A DNA stretch of 64,000 bases, from assembly GCA_016705575.1 (NCBI GenBank), contig JADIXX010000006.1, forward strand, positions 186,001 through 250,000. Direction: 5' to 3'. Below the pieces are notes generated by a model, which worked only from the letters and a program-made list of their open reading frames with translations, was not told the origin of the DNA and made no database searches. Both the position numbers and the translations under genes were made by a program. This DNA is from Candidatus Aalborgicola defluviihabitans (GTDB lineage: Bacteria; Pseudomonadota; Gammaproteobacteria; Burkholderiales; Burkholderiaceae_C). Positions 1-8,844 of the stretch are shown here, in pieces; position 1 is the stretch's first letter, and each line of letters starts with the position of its first letter.

Positions 1-1235
1 TTGGCCCGAAGTGCCGCCAGAATGGCCAGATTGACCAATGAACGCAGATTGCCTTGTCCGTTCTCGGGGTCACCAATCCAGTAGCCCACCGTGAATTCAA
101 GCCCGTCCGCACCAAATGCGGACAGGGCCACGCTGGGCGCGGGGTCGCGCAACACGCGCTGCTGCGCCAAAGCGGCGTCCAGCAACAGTTGCATGACCAC
201 ATTCACATCACTGTCGTACCCGACCGAAACAACGGTGGACTGCCAAACTCTGGTATCGGCAAGGGAATAGTTCTCGACCCGGCTGGTAATGAGCAACTCA
301 TTGGGAACAATGGATTCCCGCCCAGTCAACGATCGAATCACCGTGTAGCGGGCGTTGATTTGCGTAATGATTCCCTCGAAGCCATCCACCCGAACGCTGT
401 CCCCAATGCGCATACTGCGCTCGGCCAGAATCACAAAGCCACTGATGTAATTGGCCGCCAGCTTTTGCAAGCCGAAGCCAATACCCACCCCAATCGCGCC
501 GCCCAACACGGAGAGGGCCGTCAGATCAATGCCAGCCGCCGACAGGGCCAGCATCAAGCCGACAAACATCAACAATGCGCGGGTGGCATTGCTCACCGCC
601 ATGCGCAGCGACAATTCGCTCCCGGTGGCTGCGCGCAGCAAGCGCGTCTCCAGTGCCGACGAAATCCACAGGGCGATGATGAGCACCCCACTGGCCGTGA
701 GCAACCCCTCGATAAGGTTGCGCACCGACAGCGTGCCGCTGCCCACCTTCCAGGTGATCTGGTCCAACTCATTGAGCACCACGGGCAGCAGGCCGCTAAC
801 CCACAACACCATGACCAGCCAGGCGACCCACGATATGGTGTGTTCTAGTGAACGCGCCCACCGTGCTTCCCTAAAAGCAGCCCGCAGCACCTTGACCCCG
901 ATGCGAATAACCACCAGCGCAACCAGCGCGGGAATCACCACCTTGAACACCGCCAGCGGCACCATTTGCTCGGTCAATCTGCGCGCTACAAAGCCAAGGC
1001 ACAGCAGCACCAGCGGAAACAGCACACCATCCACATTGCGTTTGCCGAACCAGATCGAGCGCTCGCCGGCCGGACTAAACGCCCGGCGCAAGCCTGCCAC
1101 CAGTAGCCAAGCCATGCCGACACAGGCGATCAATACGGCCAGTTCCACCAGCACCGTGGGTTGAACGAAGGCGCGCAGCCAGCCTTCCAGATCGTCGATG
1201 GGCTGAGGCGTTGGAATTTTCAAGCTACTTGCCAT
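1..1235 (-). CDS. MscS-family mechanosensitive ion channel (3' end outside window)
   Basis: Small-conductance mechanosensitive channel of the inner membrane, which lets solutes out on osmotic downshock. About 411 codons are present, starting at ATG 1233-1235; the C-terminus lies beyond the window. Several hydrophobic N-terminal segments are followed by the pore-lining helix (GGAIGVGIGFGLQKLAANY) and the MscS beta domain (SGFVILAERSMRIGDSVRV, then IVPNELLITSRVENYS). It starts one base after the TGA of the deacetylase gene upstream, so the two are probably co-transcribed. The long N-terminal part before the pore helix suggests a multi-TM MscS/YnaI-like channel rather than the 3-TM minimal form. 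Confidence 0.9.
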   Translation of the reverse strand, partial: MASSLKIPTPQPIDDLEGWLRAFVQPTVLVELAVLIACVGMAWLLVAGLRRAFSPAGERSIWFGKRNVDGVLFPLVLLCLGFVARRLTEQMVPLAVFKVVIPALVALVVIRIGVKVLRAAFREARWARSLEHTISWVAWLVMVLWVSGLLPVVLNELDQITWKVGSGTLSVRNLIEGLLTASGVLIIALWISSALETRLLRAATGSELSLRMAVSNATRALLMFVGLMLALSAAGIDLTALSVLGGAIGVGIGFGLQKLAANYISGFVILAERSMRIGDSVRVDGFEGIITQINARYTVIRSLTGRESIVPNELLITSRVENYSLADTRVWQSTVVSVGYDSDVNVVMQLLLDAALAQQRVLRDPAPSVALSAFGADGLEFTVGYWIGDPENGQGNLRSLVNLAILAALRA

Positions 1236-1236
1236 A

Positions 1237-2193
1237 TCAAAGGCCTGCGAGCACGCGCACATGCGCTTCCACGCTGCGCGCCAGTGCGTCCAGGCTGTAA
1301 CCACCTTCCAGGCAGGACACGATACGCCCCTGCGCATGGCGGTCGGCAACACGCATGATGCACTCTGTCATCCAGGCGTAGTCCGACTCCACCAAGCCCA
1401 TTTGCCCCATTTCATCCTCGCGGTGGGCGTCAAAACCGGCACTGATAAAGATCATCTCCGGCTGGTAGGCCTCCAGCCGGGGTAGCCAGTAGGTTTCCAC
1501 CAGTTCGCGCACCAGCGGCCCCTTGGTATAGGCGGGCACCGGCAGGTTGACCAGGTTGCTGGCGTGCGAATGGGCACCGCCTTCCGGGTAGAACGGATGC
1601 TGATAGAAACTCACCATCAGGATACGCTGGTCACCGGCCACGATGTCTTCCGTGCCATTGCCGTGGTGCACATCAAAATCCACAATGGCCACACGCTTGA
1701 GGCCATGGCGCTCCAGCGCGTACCGCGCGGCGATGGCCACGTTGTTGAAAAAGCAGAACCCCATGGCCTTGTTGCGGCAGGCGTGGTGGCCCGGTGGGCG
1801 AACGGAGCAAAACGCGTTGGCCAGCTCGCCGGCCATCACCGCATCGGTGGCGGCGAGGGCGGCACCTGCTGCGCTCAGGGCGGCATCCCAAGTGTGGACG
1901 TTGATGGAGGTGTCGGGGTCAATAGGCGCGTGGGCCGGGCCGCCGGCATTGATGTCGTCACGCAGCCCGTCGGTCAAACCACGCAACGCGGCCACATGCA
2001 TGCGGCCGTGGGCCAATTCAATATCGTTCACCGGGGCTTGGGGGCCCTCGCGTCGATCCAGCAGGTCGGCCAACCCGGTGATTCGCAGACGGTCTTCAAT
2101 GGCCGACAGCCGCTCGGGGCATTCAGGATGACCGACGCCCATTTCATGTTTCCAGCAATCGGGGTGGGTAAAGTATCCGGTCTTGTTCGCCAC
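1237..2193 (-). CDS. Histone-deacetylase-family (class II-like) deacetylase
   Basis: Zinc-dependent deacetylase of the HDAC/AcuC/acetylpolyamine-amidohydrolase superfamily, 318 aa, the usual length. Visible are RPPGHH at residues 132-137 (active-site histidines), DFDVHHGNG around 172-180 with zinc ligands D174 and H176, the third ligand D255 in SAGFDAH, and EGGY at 296-299. The natural substrate in bacteria is often unknown (acetylated small molecules or proteins), so I do not assign one. It lies head-to-head with the moxR operon (starts 39 bases apart) and one base ahead of the mechanosensitive channel gene. Confidence 0.9.
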   Translation of the reverse strand: MANKTGYFTHPDCWKHEMGVGHPECPERLSAIEDRLRITGLADLLDRREGPQAPVNDIELAHGRMHVAALRGLTDGLRDDINAGGPAHAPIDPDTSINVHTWDAALSAAGAALAATDAVMAGELANAFCSVRPPGHHACRNKAMGFCFFNNVAIAARYALERHGLKRVAIVDFDVHHGNGTEDIVAGDQRILMVSFYQHPFYPEGGAHSHASNLVNLPVPAYTKGPLVRELVETYWLPRLEAYQPEMIFISAGFDAHREDEMGQMGLVESDYAWMTECIMRVADRHAQGRIVSCLEGGYSLDALARSVEAHVRVLAGL

Positions 2194-2231
2194 AGTACTC
2201 GCCTATCAAAATTTTCGGGTAACGTCCTGCT

Positions 2232-3152
2232 ATGGACGCTCAACACAAACTTAAATCCTTGCTGGATCAGCTTAACACGGTGATCGTGGGCAAACCGGCG
2301 CAGATCCAGGACTGCGTCGCCTGCCTGCTGGCCGGTGGACACCTGCTGATTGACGACGTTCCCGGCGTCGGCAAAACTACCCTGGCCCACGCGCTGGCCC
2401 GCACCTTTGGGCTGCAGTTCTCACGGGTGCAATTTACCTCGGACCTGATGCCAAGCGACCTCTCCGGTGTCTCCATCTATGAACGCGGCAAGGAATCCTT
2501 CGTTTTCCACCCCGGTCCCATCTTTGCCCAGGTGCTGTTGGCCGACGAGATCAACCGCGCCAGCCCCAAGACGCAGAGTGCCCTGTTAGAGGCCATGGAA
2601 GAAAAGCAGGTCACCATTGAAGGCGAAACCCGGGCCTTGCCCCAGCCGTTCTTCGTCATTGCCACGCAAAACCCGTTGGACCAGCTGGGCACCTACGCCC
2701 TGCCCGAGTCGCAGATGGACCGCTTTTTGATGCGCATCTCACTGGGCTACCCCGACCGCTTGGCCGAGCGCGAACTGCTGGCCGGCCATGACCGCCGCGA
2801 TATTGTGGAGCGACTTCCGGCCCTGCTGTCACTCTCCGAATTGCAGCAATTGCAGCAATTGGTGTTGGCAGTGCATGCCGCAGCTCCTTTGCTGGACTAT
2901 GTGCAAGACCTGATTGCCGCCACCCGCAGCGGCCAGTGGTTTCTGCAAGGCCTGTCGCCCCGTGCCGGCATTGCGGTGGTGCGGGCCGCCAAGGCCCAGG
3001 CGCTGCTCAGTGGGCGCGACTATGTGGCCCCGGACGACGTGCAGGCCATCCTGCCGCAAACCATTGCCCACCGACTGATTCCGGTGGGCGACTCAGGCCG
3101 GGGCGCAGTTGAGCAAGTGCGCGCCATGCTGGCGACTGTCCCCCTGCCATGA
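2232..3152 (+). CDS. MoxR-family AAA+ ATPase
   Basis: Chaperone-like AAA+ ATPase of the MoxR family, 306 aa, full length. Walker A GVGKT is at residues 45-49, Walker B VLLADEIN at 101-108, and the family segment ATQNPLDQLGTYALPE follows. MoxR proteins usually act with VWA or DUF58 proteins encoded beside them; here the DUF58 gene follows with a 4-base ATGA overlap and a transglutaminase gene comes next, the common MoxR-DUF58-TgpA arrangement. The target in this organism is not known. Confidence 0.93.
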   Translation: MDAQHKLKSLLDQLNTVIVGKPAQIQDCVACLLAGGHLLIDDVPGVGKTTLAHALARTFGLQFSRVQFTSDLMPSDLSGVSIYERGKESFVFHPGPIFAQVLLADEINRASPKTQSALLEAMEEKQVTIEGETRALPQPFFVIATQNPLDQLGTYALPESQMDRFLMRISLGYPDRLAERELLAGHDRRDIVERLPALLSLSELQQLQQLVLAVHAAAPLLDYVQDLIAATRSGQWFLQGLSPRAGIAVVRAAKAQALLSGRDYVAPDDVQAILPQTIAHRLIPVGDSGRGAVEQVRAMLATVPLP

Positions 3153-4204
3153 GCGCCGCCGGGCCGCTCCCAAGGCGCGAAGGCCCCCTTGGGGGGCAGC
3201 GACCCGCGCAGCGGTGGAGCGTGGGGGCCAGATTCCAGACTTGGTTTACGTCACGCATTCCCCTGCGCGACAGCACGACGCTCACGCAGCGCAATGTCTA
3301 CATCCTGCCCACCGCACCTGGCTTCATGTTGGGCCTGACCCTGCTGGTACTGTTGATTGCCAGCATCAACTACCAGCTCAACCTGGGCTATGTGCTGACC
3401 TTTTTGCTCACCGGCAGTGCCGTCGTTGGCATGCATGTGTGCCACGGAACCTTGCGCGGAATGACTATGAATTTGGTAGCGCCTGAAGCACAGTTTGCGG
3501 GGGCCAACGTTACTATTGGCATCAACCTCTTGAGCCAGCGGCGCACCCCGCGCTATGGCATCGGTCTGGCAGTGCTGGGCACCGACCACTGGAGCTGGAC
3601 CGATGTGCCAGCCCAGGGCGCTGCCCGGGTGCAGATTGCATTTCAGGTGCACCACCGCGGTCTGCATCCGGTGCCGGCACTCACTGCCGAGACCCGCTTT
3701 CCGCTGGGTACATTTCGGGTCTGGACCGTGTGGCGCCCGGCAGCCAAGGTGCTGGTCTATCCGGCGCCCGAACCGCATCCACCACCGCTGCCTCCTGGCG
3801 AGCCACGGCCAGGCGGCGCGGCCACCGTGCAACGCCAGAGCACCGGCGAGTTTGACGGTGTGCGAGCCTACCGCAGAGGCGATCCGCTCAAGCTGGTGGT
3901 CTGGAAGAAGGCCGCCAAGAGTGACGAGCTGGTCAGCCGCGATGCCCAACAGGTACAGCGCTTTGAGTTGTGGCTCGATTTGGCCCACACCGGCATTGCT
4001 GGCGCCAGCGCGGGTGGGGCACCACTGGAGCAAGCCTTGTCGCGCCTGTGCGCCTGGGTGCTGGCTGCCGACAAGCAGGGGCTGCAATATGGTTTGCGCC
4101 TGGGCGGCCAGGAAATCGCGCCCGGCAGCGGTGAAGCCCACCGCAAGAATTGTCTGCAAGCACTGGCGCTGGCCTTTGCGCAAACCGGCGGCACACAGCC
4201 CTGA
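3149..4204 (+). CDS. DUF58-domain protein
   Basis: Membrane-anchored DUF58 protein, 351 aa. Two hydrophobic segments lie near residues 50-95. The C-terminal half carries the DUF58 signature: GEFDGVRAYRRGDPLKLVVW, then a VWA-like region beginning FELWLDL. The first ~45 residues are basic and cytosolic. The ATG overlaps the moxR stop (ATGA), indicating translational coupling. In known systems the DUF58 protein partners the MoxR ATPase; a cell-envelope role fits the transglutaminase and lytic transglycosylase downstream, but that is inference. Confidence 0.88.
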   Translation: MSAAGPLPRREGPLGGQRPAQRWSVGARFQTWFTSRIPLRDSTTLTQRNVYILPTAPGFMLGLTLLVLLIASINYQLNLGYVLTFLLTGSAVVGMHVCHGTLRGMTMNLVAPEAQFAGANVTIGINLLSQRRTPRYGIGLAVLGTDHWSWTDVPAQGAARVQIAFQVHHRGLHPVPALTAETRFPLGTFRVWTVWRPAAKVLVYPAPEPHPPPLPPGEPRPGGAATVQRQSTGEFDGVRAYRRGDPLKLVVWKKAAKSDELVSRDAQQVQRFELWLDLAHTGIAGASAGGAPLEQALSRLCAWVLAADKQGLQYGLRLGGQEIAPGSGEAHRKNCLQALALAFAQTGGTQP

Positions 4205-4219
4205 CACCAGCCAGACGCC

Positions 4220-6241
4220 ATGTTCAAAGCGCTCAAAACACTCCCCCGTGAAGCACGCGACACGCTTTTCCTGCTGGCTGTGATCGCCTGGATCATTGCC
4301 CCGCAGGTGGGCAATTTGCCGGTTTGGTGCAGTGCCATGGCTGCGACCATTCTCTTGTGGCGGGCCTATCTGGCGGTGCGCAGCCTGACCCTGCCCTCGC
4401 GCTGGTGGTTGCTGGGCCTGCTCTTGGTGGCTACCGCGGCCACCTATGCCACCCACCGTACGCTCATGGGGCGCGACCCGGGCGTGACTTATGTGGTAGT
4501 GCTGCTCAGCCTCAAAACCCTGGAGATGCGCACCCGGCGCGACGCATTTGTCATCTTCTTTCTGGGTTTTTTTACCCTGCTGGCCAACTTCTTTTTCTCG
4601 CAAAGTCTGCTCACCGCCGTGGCCATGCTGGTGGGGTTGTTGGGCCTACTCACGGCCCTGGTCAATAGCCACATGCCGGTGGGCCGTCCGCCCCTCTTGC
4701 AGGCCGCCAAGACGGCCGGCTGGATGGCCTTGCTGGGTGCACCCATCATGGCAGTGCTGTTTGTGCTGTTTCCGCGCGTTGCGCCGCTGTGGGGTATGCC
4801 AGGCGATGCAATCGCCGGGCGCAGCGGACTGTCCGCCACCATGCAGGTGGGCACCATTGCCAGTCTGGCACTGGACGACAGCGTGGCCATGCGCATCCGC
4901 TTTGACGGCACGGCGCCCCGCATGAACGACATGTATTTCCGGGGGCCGGTGCTGTCCACCTTCAATGGGCGCGACTGGGTGCCACTGCAGTCGGCATTTC
5001 CACTCTGGAACCAGCTGGGCGCCGACCTGCAGCCGCAGGGCGATCCCGTCACCTACCAGGTGACCCTGGAAGCCAACAGCCGGCCCTGGATACTGGTGCT
5101 GGATGCCACCCCCCAGAAGCCTGCCTTGGCAGACCGACGCGTGACCATGACGCCGGATCTGCAGTGGATTTCGGACCGGCCTGTCACCGATTTGACGCGC
5201 TATACCGCCACCAGCTACACCGACTTCCGCTATGGGCCGCTGCGCAGTGTCACCGGCTTGAAAGACTACCTGGCACTGCCACCTGACTACAACCCACGCA
5301 CGCAGCAACTGGCCAACACCATCCGCAGCGACCCTGCCAACGCCGGTGCCGACACCCCCGCATTGGTAGAGGCCGTGATGGAACGTCTGCACACGGGGGG
5401 CTACACCTACACCCTGGAACCTGGCGTGTTTGGCACCCACACCGCCGACGAATTCTGGTTTGACCGCAAGATGGGTTTCTGCGAACACATTGCATCGAGC
5501 TTTGTGGTGCTGATGCGCGGCATGGGCATCCCGGCGCGCATCGTCACCGGTTACCAGGGCGGCACCGTCAATGGCGTGGATGGCTACTGGACCGTGCGCC
5601 AGAGCGATGCCCACGCATGGGCTGAAGTCTGGGTCGCCAACCAGGGCTGGGTGCGGGTGGACCCCACGTCAGCCGTAGCACCTGGGCGCACCGGCAGTAT
5701 CGCGCGCCTGGAAGCACCGCGCGGCGTAATTGCCACGGCGCTGAGCCGGGTCAGCCCGCAGTTCAGCATCAACCTGCGCGCACTGTGGGACGCGGCAAAC
5801 AATGGCTGGAACCAGTGGGTGCTGAACTACACCCAGAGCAAACAACTCAACCTGCTGCGCGACCTGGGGTTTGAATCACCGAGCTGGGAAGACCTGAGCT
5901 ACCTGTTGATCGGCCTGGTGGTGGCTGCCAGCCTGGTGGGTGCCGCCTGGACGCTGTGGGAGCGCCACCGCCAAGACCCCTGGCTGCGCCTGCTGCACGG
6001 CGCAGCCCTGCGCCTGCGCCGTGCCGGCCTGGAACTATCCGACAACACCCCGCCGCGCCAGATGGCCAGCCTGCTGCACCAGCGCAGCAAAGGCCAATCG
6101 ACACAGTTGCAGCCCATTGGCGACTGGCTGCTGCGCATGGAGGCCTGGCGCTACGCACCACATTCCGACGCCCACGCGCGGCGACTGGGTACACTGCAAC
6201 GCGAATTCCGACAACTGCCCTGGCCCCAACGCATTCCGTGA
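4220..6241 (+). CDS. TgpA-like membrane transglutaminase (DUF3488 + transglutaminase-like domain)
   Basis: Inner-membrane protein of 673 aa: an N-terminal block of about five to six TM helices (DUF3488, residues ~10-190), a periplasmic transglutaminase-like domain, then a TM helix near 555-580 and a cytoplasmic tail. The triad is visible as C421 (GFCEH), H465 (SDAHAWAEVW) and D481 (WVRVDPTSA). It resembles Pseudomonas aeruginosa TgpA, which is needed for normal growth. Third gene of the MoxR-DUF58 operon; its TGA overlaps the GTG start of the next gene (GTGA), so the murein hydrolase is probably coupled to it. Confidence 0.92.
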   Translation: MFKALKTLPREARDTLFLLAVIAWIIAPQVGNLPVWCSAMAATILLWRAYLAVRSLTLPSRWWLLGLLLVATAATYATHRTLMGRDPGVTYVVVLLSLKTLEMRTRRDAFVIFFLGFFTLLANFFFSQSLLTAVAMLVGLLGLLTALVNSHMPVGRPPLLQAAKTAGWMALLGAPIMAVLFVLFPRVAPLWGMPGDAIAGRSGLSATMQVGTIASLALDDSVAMRIRFDGTAPRMNDMYFRGPVLSTFNGRDWVPLQSAFPLWNQLGADLQPQGDPVTYQVTLEANSRPWILVLDATPQKPALADRRVTMTPDLQWISDRPVTDLTRYTATSYTDFRYGPLRSVTGLKDYLALPPDYNPRTQQLANTIRSDPANAGADTPALVEAVMERLHTGGYTYTLEPGVFGTHTADEFWFDRKMGFCEHIASSFVVLMRGMGIPARIVTGYQGGTVNGVDGYWTVRQSDAHAWAEVWVANQGWVRVDPTSAVAPGRTGSIARLEAPRGVIATALSRVSPQFSINLRALWDAANNGWNQWVLNYTQSKQLNLLRDLGFESPSWEDLSYLLIGLVVAASLVGAAWTLWERHRQDPWLRLLHGAALRLRRAGLELSDNTPPRQMASLLHQRSKGQSTQLQPIGDWLLRMEAWRYAPHSDAHARRLGTLQREFRQLPWPQRIP

Positions 6242-7392
6242 AACCCCACTCTACCGTCATCCGCATACTGCTATCAATAGCTATCTTTTTGATAGCTTCT
6301 TACGTAGCTCCGACGAGGGCTAGCGAGTCAAAAGACCTTAAGAAATCACAAACCAGTGCGGCCAAGGCGCACACCAGCGCCACCCACCACGCCAAGCGTG
6401 CGCGCGCCAGCAAGCGCCTGACCGAGACCCAGGGCCCACCGTACGCCACGCGCGCTGTCGCGATGCAGGCCGCCGACGCCATCGCGGCCCGCCTGGGCCT
6501 GGATGCGCAGTGGGTGCGCGAGGCCATCGGCCAATCGCGCTACATGCCCGGCATTGCCCGCGCCATTGCGCCACCGCCTGTGGGCACGCCTAAGAACTGG
6601 GCGGTGTACCGCAGCCGCTTTGTCGAGCCCATGCGCATCCGCGCCGGCGTGAAGTTCTGGCTGAACAACCGCGAAACCCTGGAGCGCGCCGAGCAGCAGA
6701 CCGGCGTGCCGGCCTCCATCATCGTTGGCATCATCGGCGTGGAAACCATTTACGGCCAGCAAACCGGCACCTACCGGGTCATGGATGCGCTGACCACGCT
6801 GGCGTTTGACTTCCCGCCAGAACACTCGCGCGCTGCTGAGCGCGCAGCCTTCTTCCTGCGCGAACTGGAAGCCTTTCTGGAAATGACCCACCGCACCCAC
6901 ACCGACCCGCTGACACTGCGCGGCAGCTATGCCGGCGCCATGGGGCTGCCGCAGTTCATGCCGTCAAGCTGGAGCAAATACGGCATTGACTTTGATGGCG
7001 ACGGCCGCGTCGACCTGTTCCACAGCACCGCCGACGTGATTGGCTCTGTGGCCAACTACTTCAAGGCCTTTGGCTGGAAGCCCGGCATGCCCACGCACTT
7101 TCCCGTGCATCTGGTGGCCAATGACGCCGACAAGGCCGCCCTGCTGGCACCCGACATCCTGCCTACCTTCACGGCAGCTGCCATGGCCGCCAAGGGCGCC
7201 GAACTGGACGCCACGGCCCTGCAGCACATTGGCCCGCTGGCGCTGGTGGAGCTACAAAATGCCGACGCCCCGCCCCTGTACCTGGCCGGCACGGAAAACT
7301 TCTATGCCATTACCCGCTACAACTGGAGCAGCTACTACGCGCTGGCGGTGATTGAATTGGGCCAGGCAGTGGCCGCAGCCATGCCAAAATAG
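6238..7392 (+). CDS. Lytic murein transglycosylase B family protein (MltB-like)
   Basis: Periplasmic lytic transglycosylase that cleaves the MurNAc-GlcNAc bond of peptidoglycan to give 1,6-anhydroMurNAc. From GTG 6238-6240 it is 384 aa, beginning with a short basic stretch and a hydrophobic signal segment (ILLSIAIFLIASYVAPT) and no lipobox cysteine. The catalytic Glu sits in GIIGVETIYGQQTG; GAMGLPQFMPSSW and IDFDGDGRVDLF are typical of the family. GTG was chosen because it overlaps the preceding stop (GTGA) and directly precedes the signal peptide; the same frame is open further upstream but inside tgpA. Unusually, the signal-peptide codons are a copy of the dispersed repeat (6270-6324). Confidence 0.9.
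   Translation: MKPHSTVIRILLSIAIFLIASYVAPTRASESKDLKKSQTSAAKAHTSATHHAKRARASKRLTETQGPPYATRAVAMQAADAIAARLGLDAQWVREAIGQSRYMPGIARAIAPPPVGTPKNWAVYRSRFVEPMRIRAGVKFWLNNRETLERAEQQTGVPASIIVGIIGVETIYGQQTGTYRVMDALTTLAFDFPPEHSRAAERAAFFLRELEAFLEMTHRTHTDPLTLRGSYAGAMGLPQFMPSSWSKYGIDFDGDGRVDLFHSTADVIGSVANYFKAFGWKPGMPTHFPVHLVANDADKAALLAPDILPTFTAAAMAAKGAELDATALQHIGPLALVELQNADAPPLYLAGTENFYAITRYNWSSYYALAVIELGQAVAAAMPK
6270..6324 (+). repeat. Dispersed palindromic repeat, copy 1 (inside the mltB-like signal peptide)
   Basis: Copy of a family with a left stem (GCTATC..AGCTATC-TTTTT-GATAGCT), then TTACGTA and finally GACGAGGGCTAG. It is AT-rich against the GC-rich gene and read in frame as the hydrophobic core and cleavage region of the signal peptide. 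Confidence 0.75.
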
Positions 7393-7395
7393 TGT

Positions 7396-8385
7396 ATGAC
7401 TACCGCCGCCAACTTCACAGCCGCACAAGCCGCGGAAGAAGACGTCACCACTTCGTTGTACCGGGCGGCCATCGGTCCGGTCAGCACACCCTATTACCTG
7501 CCCATCTTCACCCGGTTTGAAGAGGCGGAACACGCAGGCATCAGCTGGAACACGGCCGCCAGCCTGACCACTTTGAATTGGCTGGTGTTTCGCAAACTGT
7601 GGGGCGCGGCCTTGGCCTACGTGGGGATTGTGGTCGCCATCGTGCTGCTGGTGTTTGGCATTGGCAGCCTGGAAGTCCAGTATTCCGAAACCCTGATGGT
7701 CGCGCTGGGTCTGGGCTTCATCCTGGCTGCCTTTGTGCTGCCCGGCCTGTATGGCAATGCCGTTCTGCACAGGGAAAGCCGCAGGCGCATGGCGGCAGCG
7801 GCAGAGGCACACGCCGATGTGCAAGACGCCCGCACCCAGCTCACCCGGCAGGCCAGCACACGCCAGCGCGCCGTTGCGATTGCGGTGGCCAATGTGGCGT
7901 TCTGGTTGCTGGTGCTGTTGGCCTATCTGCAGTTCACTGCGGTGGACAATGTTGCGGTGATGCCCCAGAGCGCGCTGGAGCCGGGCAACGTGGTAGTTGG
8001 GCGGGCGGTCGATGCTACGGCTTCCGCCAGCCTGCCCATTGCCGACGCACCCACATTGGCTCCAACCTCGGCGCTCGAAACGACGGCCAGTGCCGTCGAG
8101 CCCACGCCTGTGAAGGCCACTACGGTCACTGAGGCCGTAACGGCCGACAAGGTGGAAAAGCCCTATTTCGTCAATGTCGGACTGTTCGCCAAACCCGAAA
8201 ACGCAGCGGGTGCCCACACCAAGTTGCTGGCAGCCCAGCTGCCGTCGGTCACCAAGAAACTGAAGACCTCTAAAGGCCTGTTGACACGCGTGCGCGTGGG
8301 TCCATTCAACAGCCAATCACAAGCGCAAACTGCCGTAGAAAAAATCAAGGCCCTGCAACTTGATGCCGTCATCGTGCAGCCCTGA
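7396..8385 (+). CDS. Membrane protein with C-terminal SPOR domain (DUF2628-like N-terminus)
   Basis: A 329-aa protein with a DUF2628-like N-terminal region (residues ~35-130) holding two TM helices (AALAYVGIVVAIVLLVFGIG and ALGLGFILAAFVLPG), a third TM near 160-180, an Ala/Thr-rich linker, and a SPOR domain at ~255-329 (YFVNVGLFAKPENA to RVRVGPFNSQSQAQTAVEKI). SPOR domains bind peptidoglycan stripped of stem peptides at division sites, so a septal envelope role is likely. It begins three bases after the lytic transglycosylase gene, and such enzymes generate SPOR ligands. Confidence 0.85.
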   Translation: MTTAANFTAAQAAEEDVTTSLYRAAIGPVSTPYYLPIFTRFEEAEHAGISWNTAASLTTLNWLVFRKLWGAALAYVGIVVAIVLLVFGIGSLEVQYSETLMVALGLGFILAAFVLPGLYGNAVLHRESRRRMAAAAEAHADVQDARTQLTRQASTRQRAVAIAVANVAFWLLVLLAYLQFTAVDNVAVMPQSALEPGNVVVGRAVDATASASLPIADAPTLAPTSALETTASAVEPTPVKATTVTEAVTADKVEKPYFVNVGLFAKPENAAGAHTKLLAAQLPSVTKKLKTSKGLLTRVRVGPFNSQSQAQTAVEKIKALQLDAVIVQP

Positions 8386-8470
8386 TCAGCCTGCGCCATT
8401 GTTTGAAAGTGGGGGATTCACCGAGGATGCCTAACTCGGTTCACAAAGTTCGCCAATGGGCGGCAAATTC

Positions 8471-8794
8471 TTACTCGTCGTGCAAGTGTGGCGTGCTTTG
8501 CCCTTCGGCCAGTTCGCCCGTATCGGGATCAATCCAGTCGGAAACGCCGATTTCGTCTTCGGCTTCCTGCAGGGTCTCACCGGGCTCGGCGCTCTCTTCG
8601 CCAGCGGATTCCATATCGGCCAGCGCGGCCTCCACGGTGTCAAATGGTCCAAACTCGCTTTTGCCATCCGGTGACTGCCAGTGGTAACCGTCGGGGCGCA
8701 GCATGATGCTGCCCATCTCGATTTCGGTGACGGACTCATCACCGTCCTCCAGCAACTCATCATCTACCTGTGGCGTTGCGTCTTTATCCGTCAT
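8471..8794 (-). CDS. Conserved small acidic hypothetical protein
   Basis: A 107-aa, strongly acidic protein without TM segments or signal peptide. Its middle (MLRPDGYHWQSPDGKSEFGP) reads like a compact beta fold flanked by acidic disordered ends. The ATG has a good Shine-Dalgarno (GGAGAAGC on the minus strand). It sits downstream of comEC on the same strand with a 50-base gap, so it may share its transcript. I recognise it only as a conserved Burkholderiales-type hypothetical protein. Confidence 0.7.
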   Translation of the reverse strand: MTDKDATPQVDDELLEDGDESVTEIEMGSIMLRPDGYHWQSPDGKSEFGPFDTVEAALADMESAGEESAEPGETLQEAEDEIGVSDWIDPDTGELAEGQSTPHLHDE

Positions 8795-8844
8795 GGTGCT
8801 TCTCCAAATGTGTTCATTGTCAATGTCCTGTCACTACGGCGCAA

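Noticed and set aside
3251..4603. 450-codon open frame on the minus strand opposite the DUF58 and TgpA-like genes
   Set aside because: It is the antisense shadow of two well-supported GC-rich genes; its translation is His/Gln/Gly-rich without any domain.
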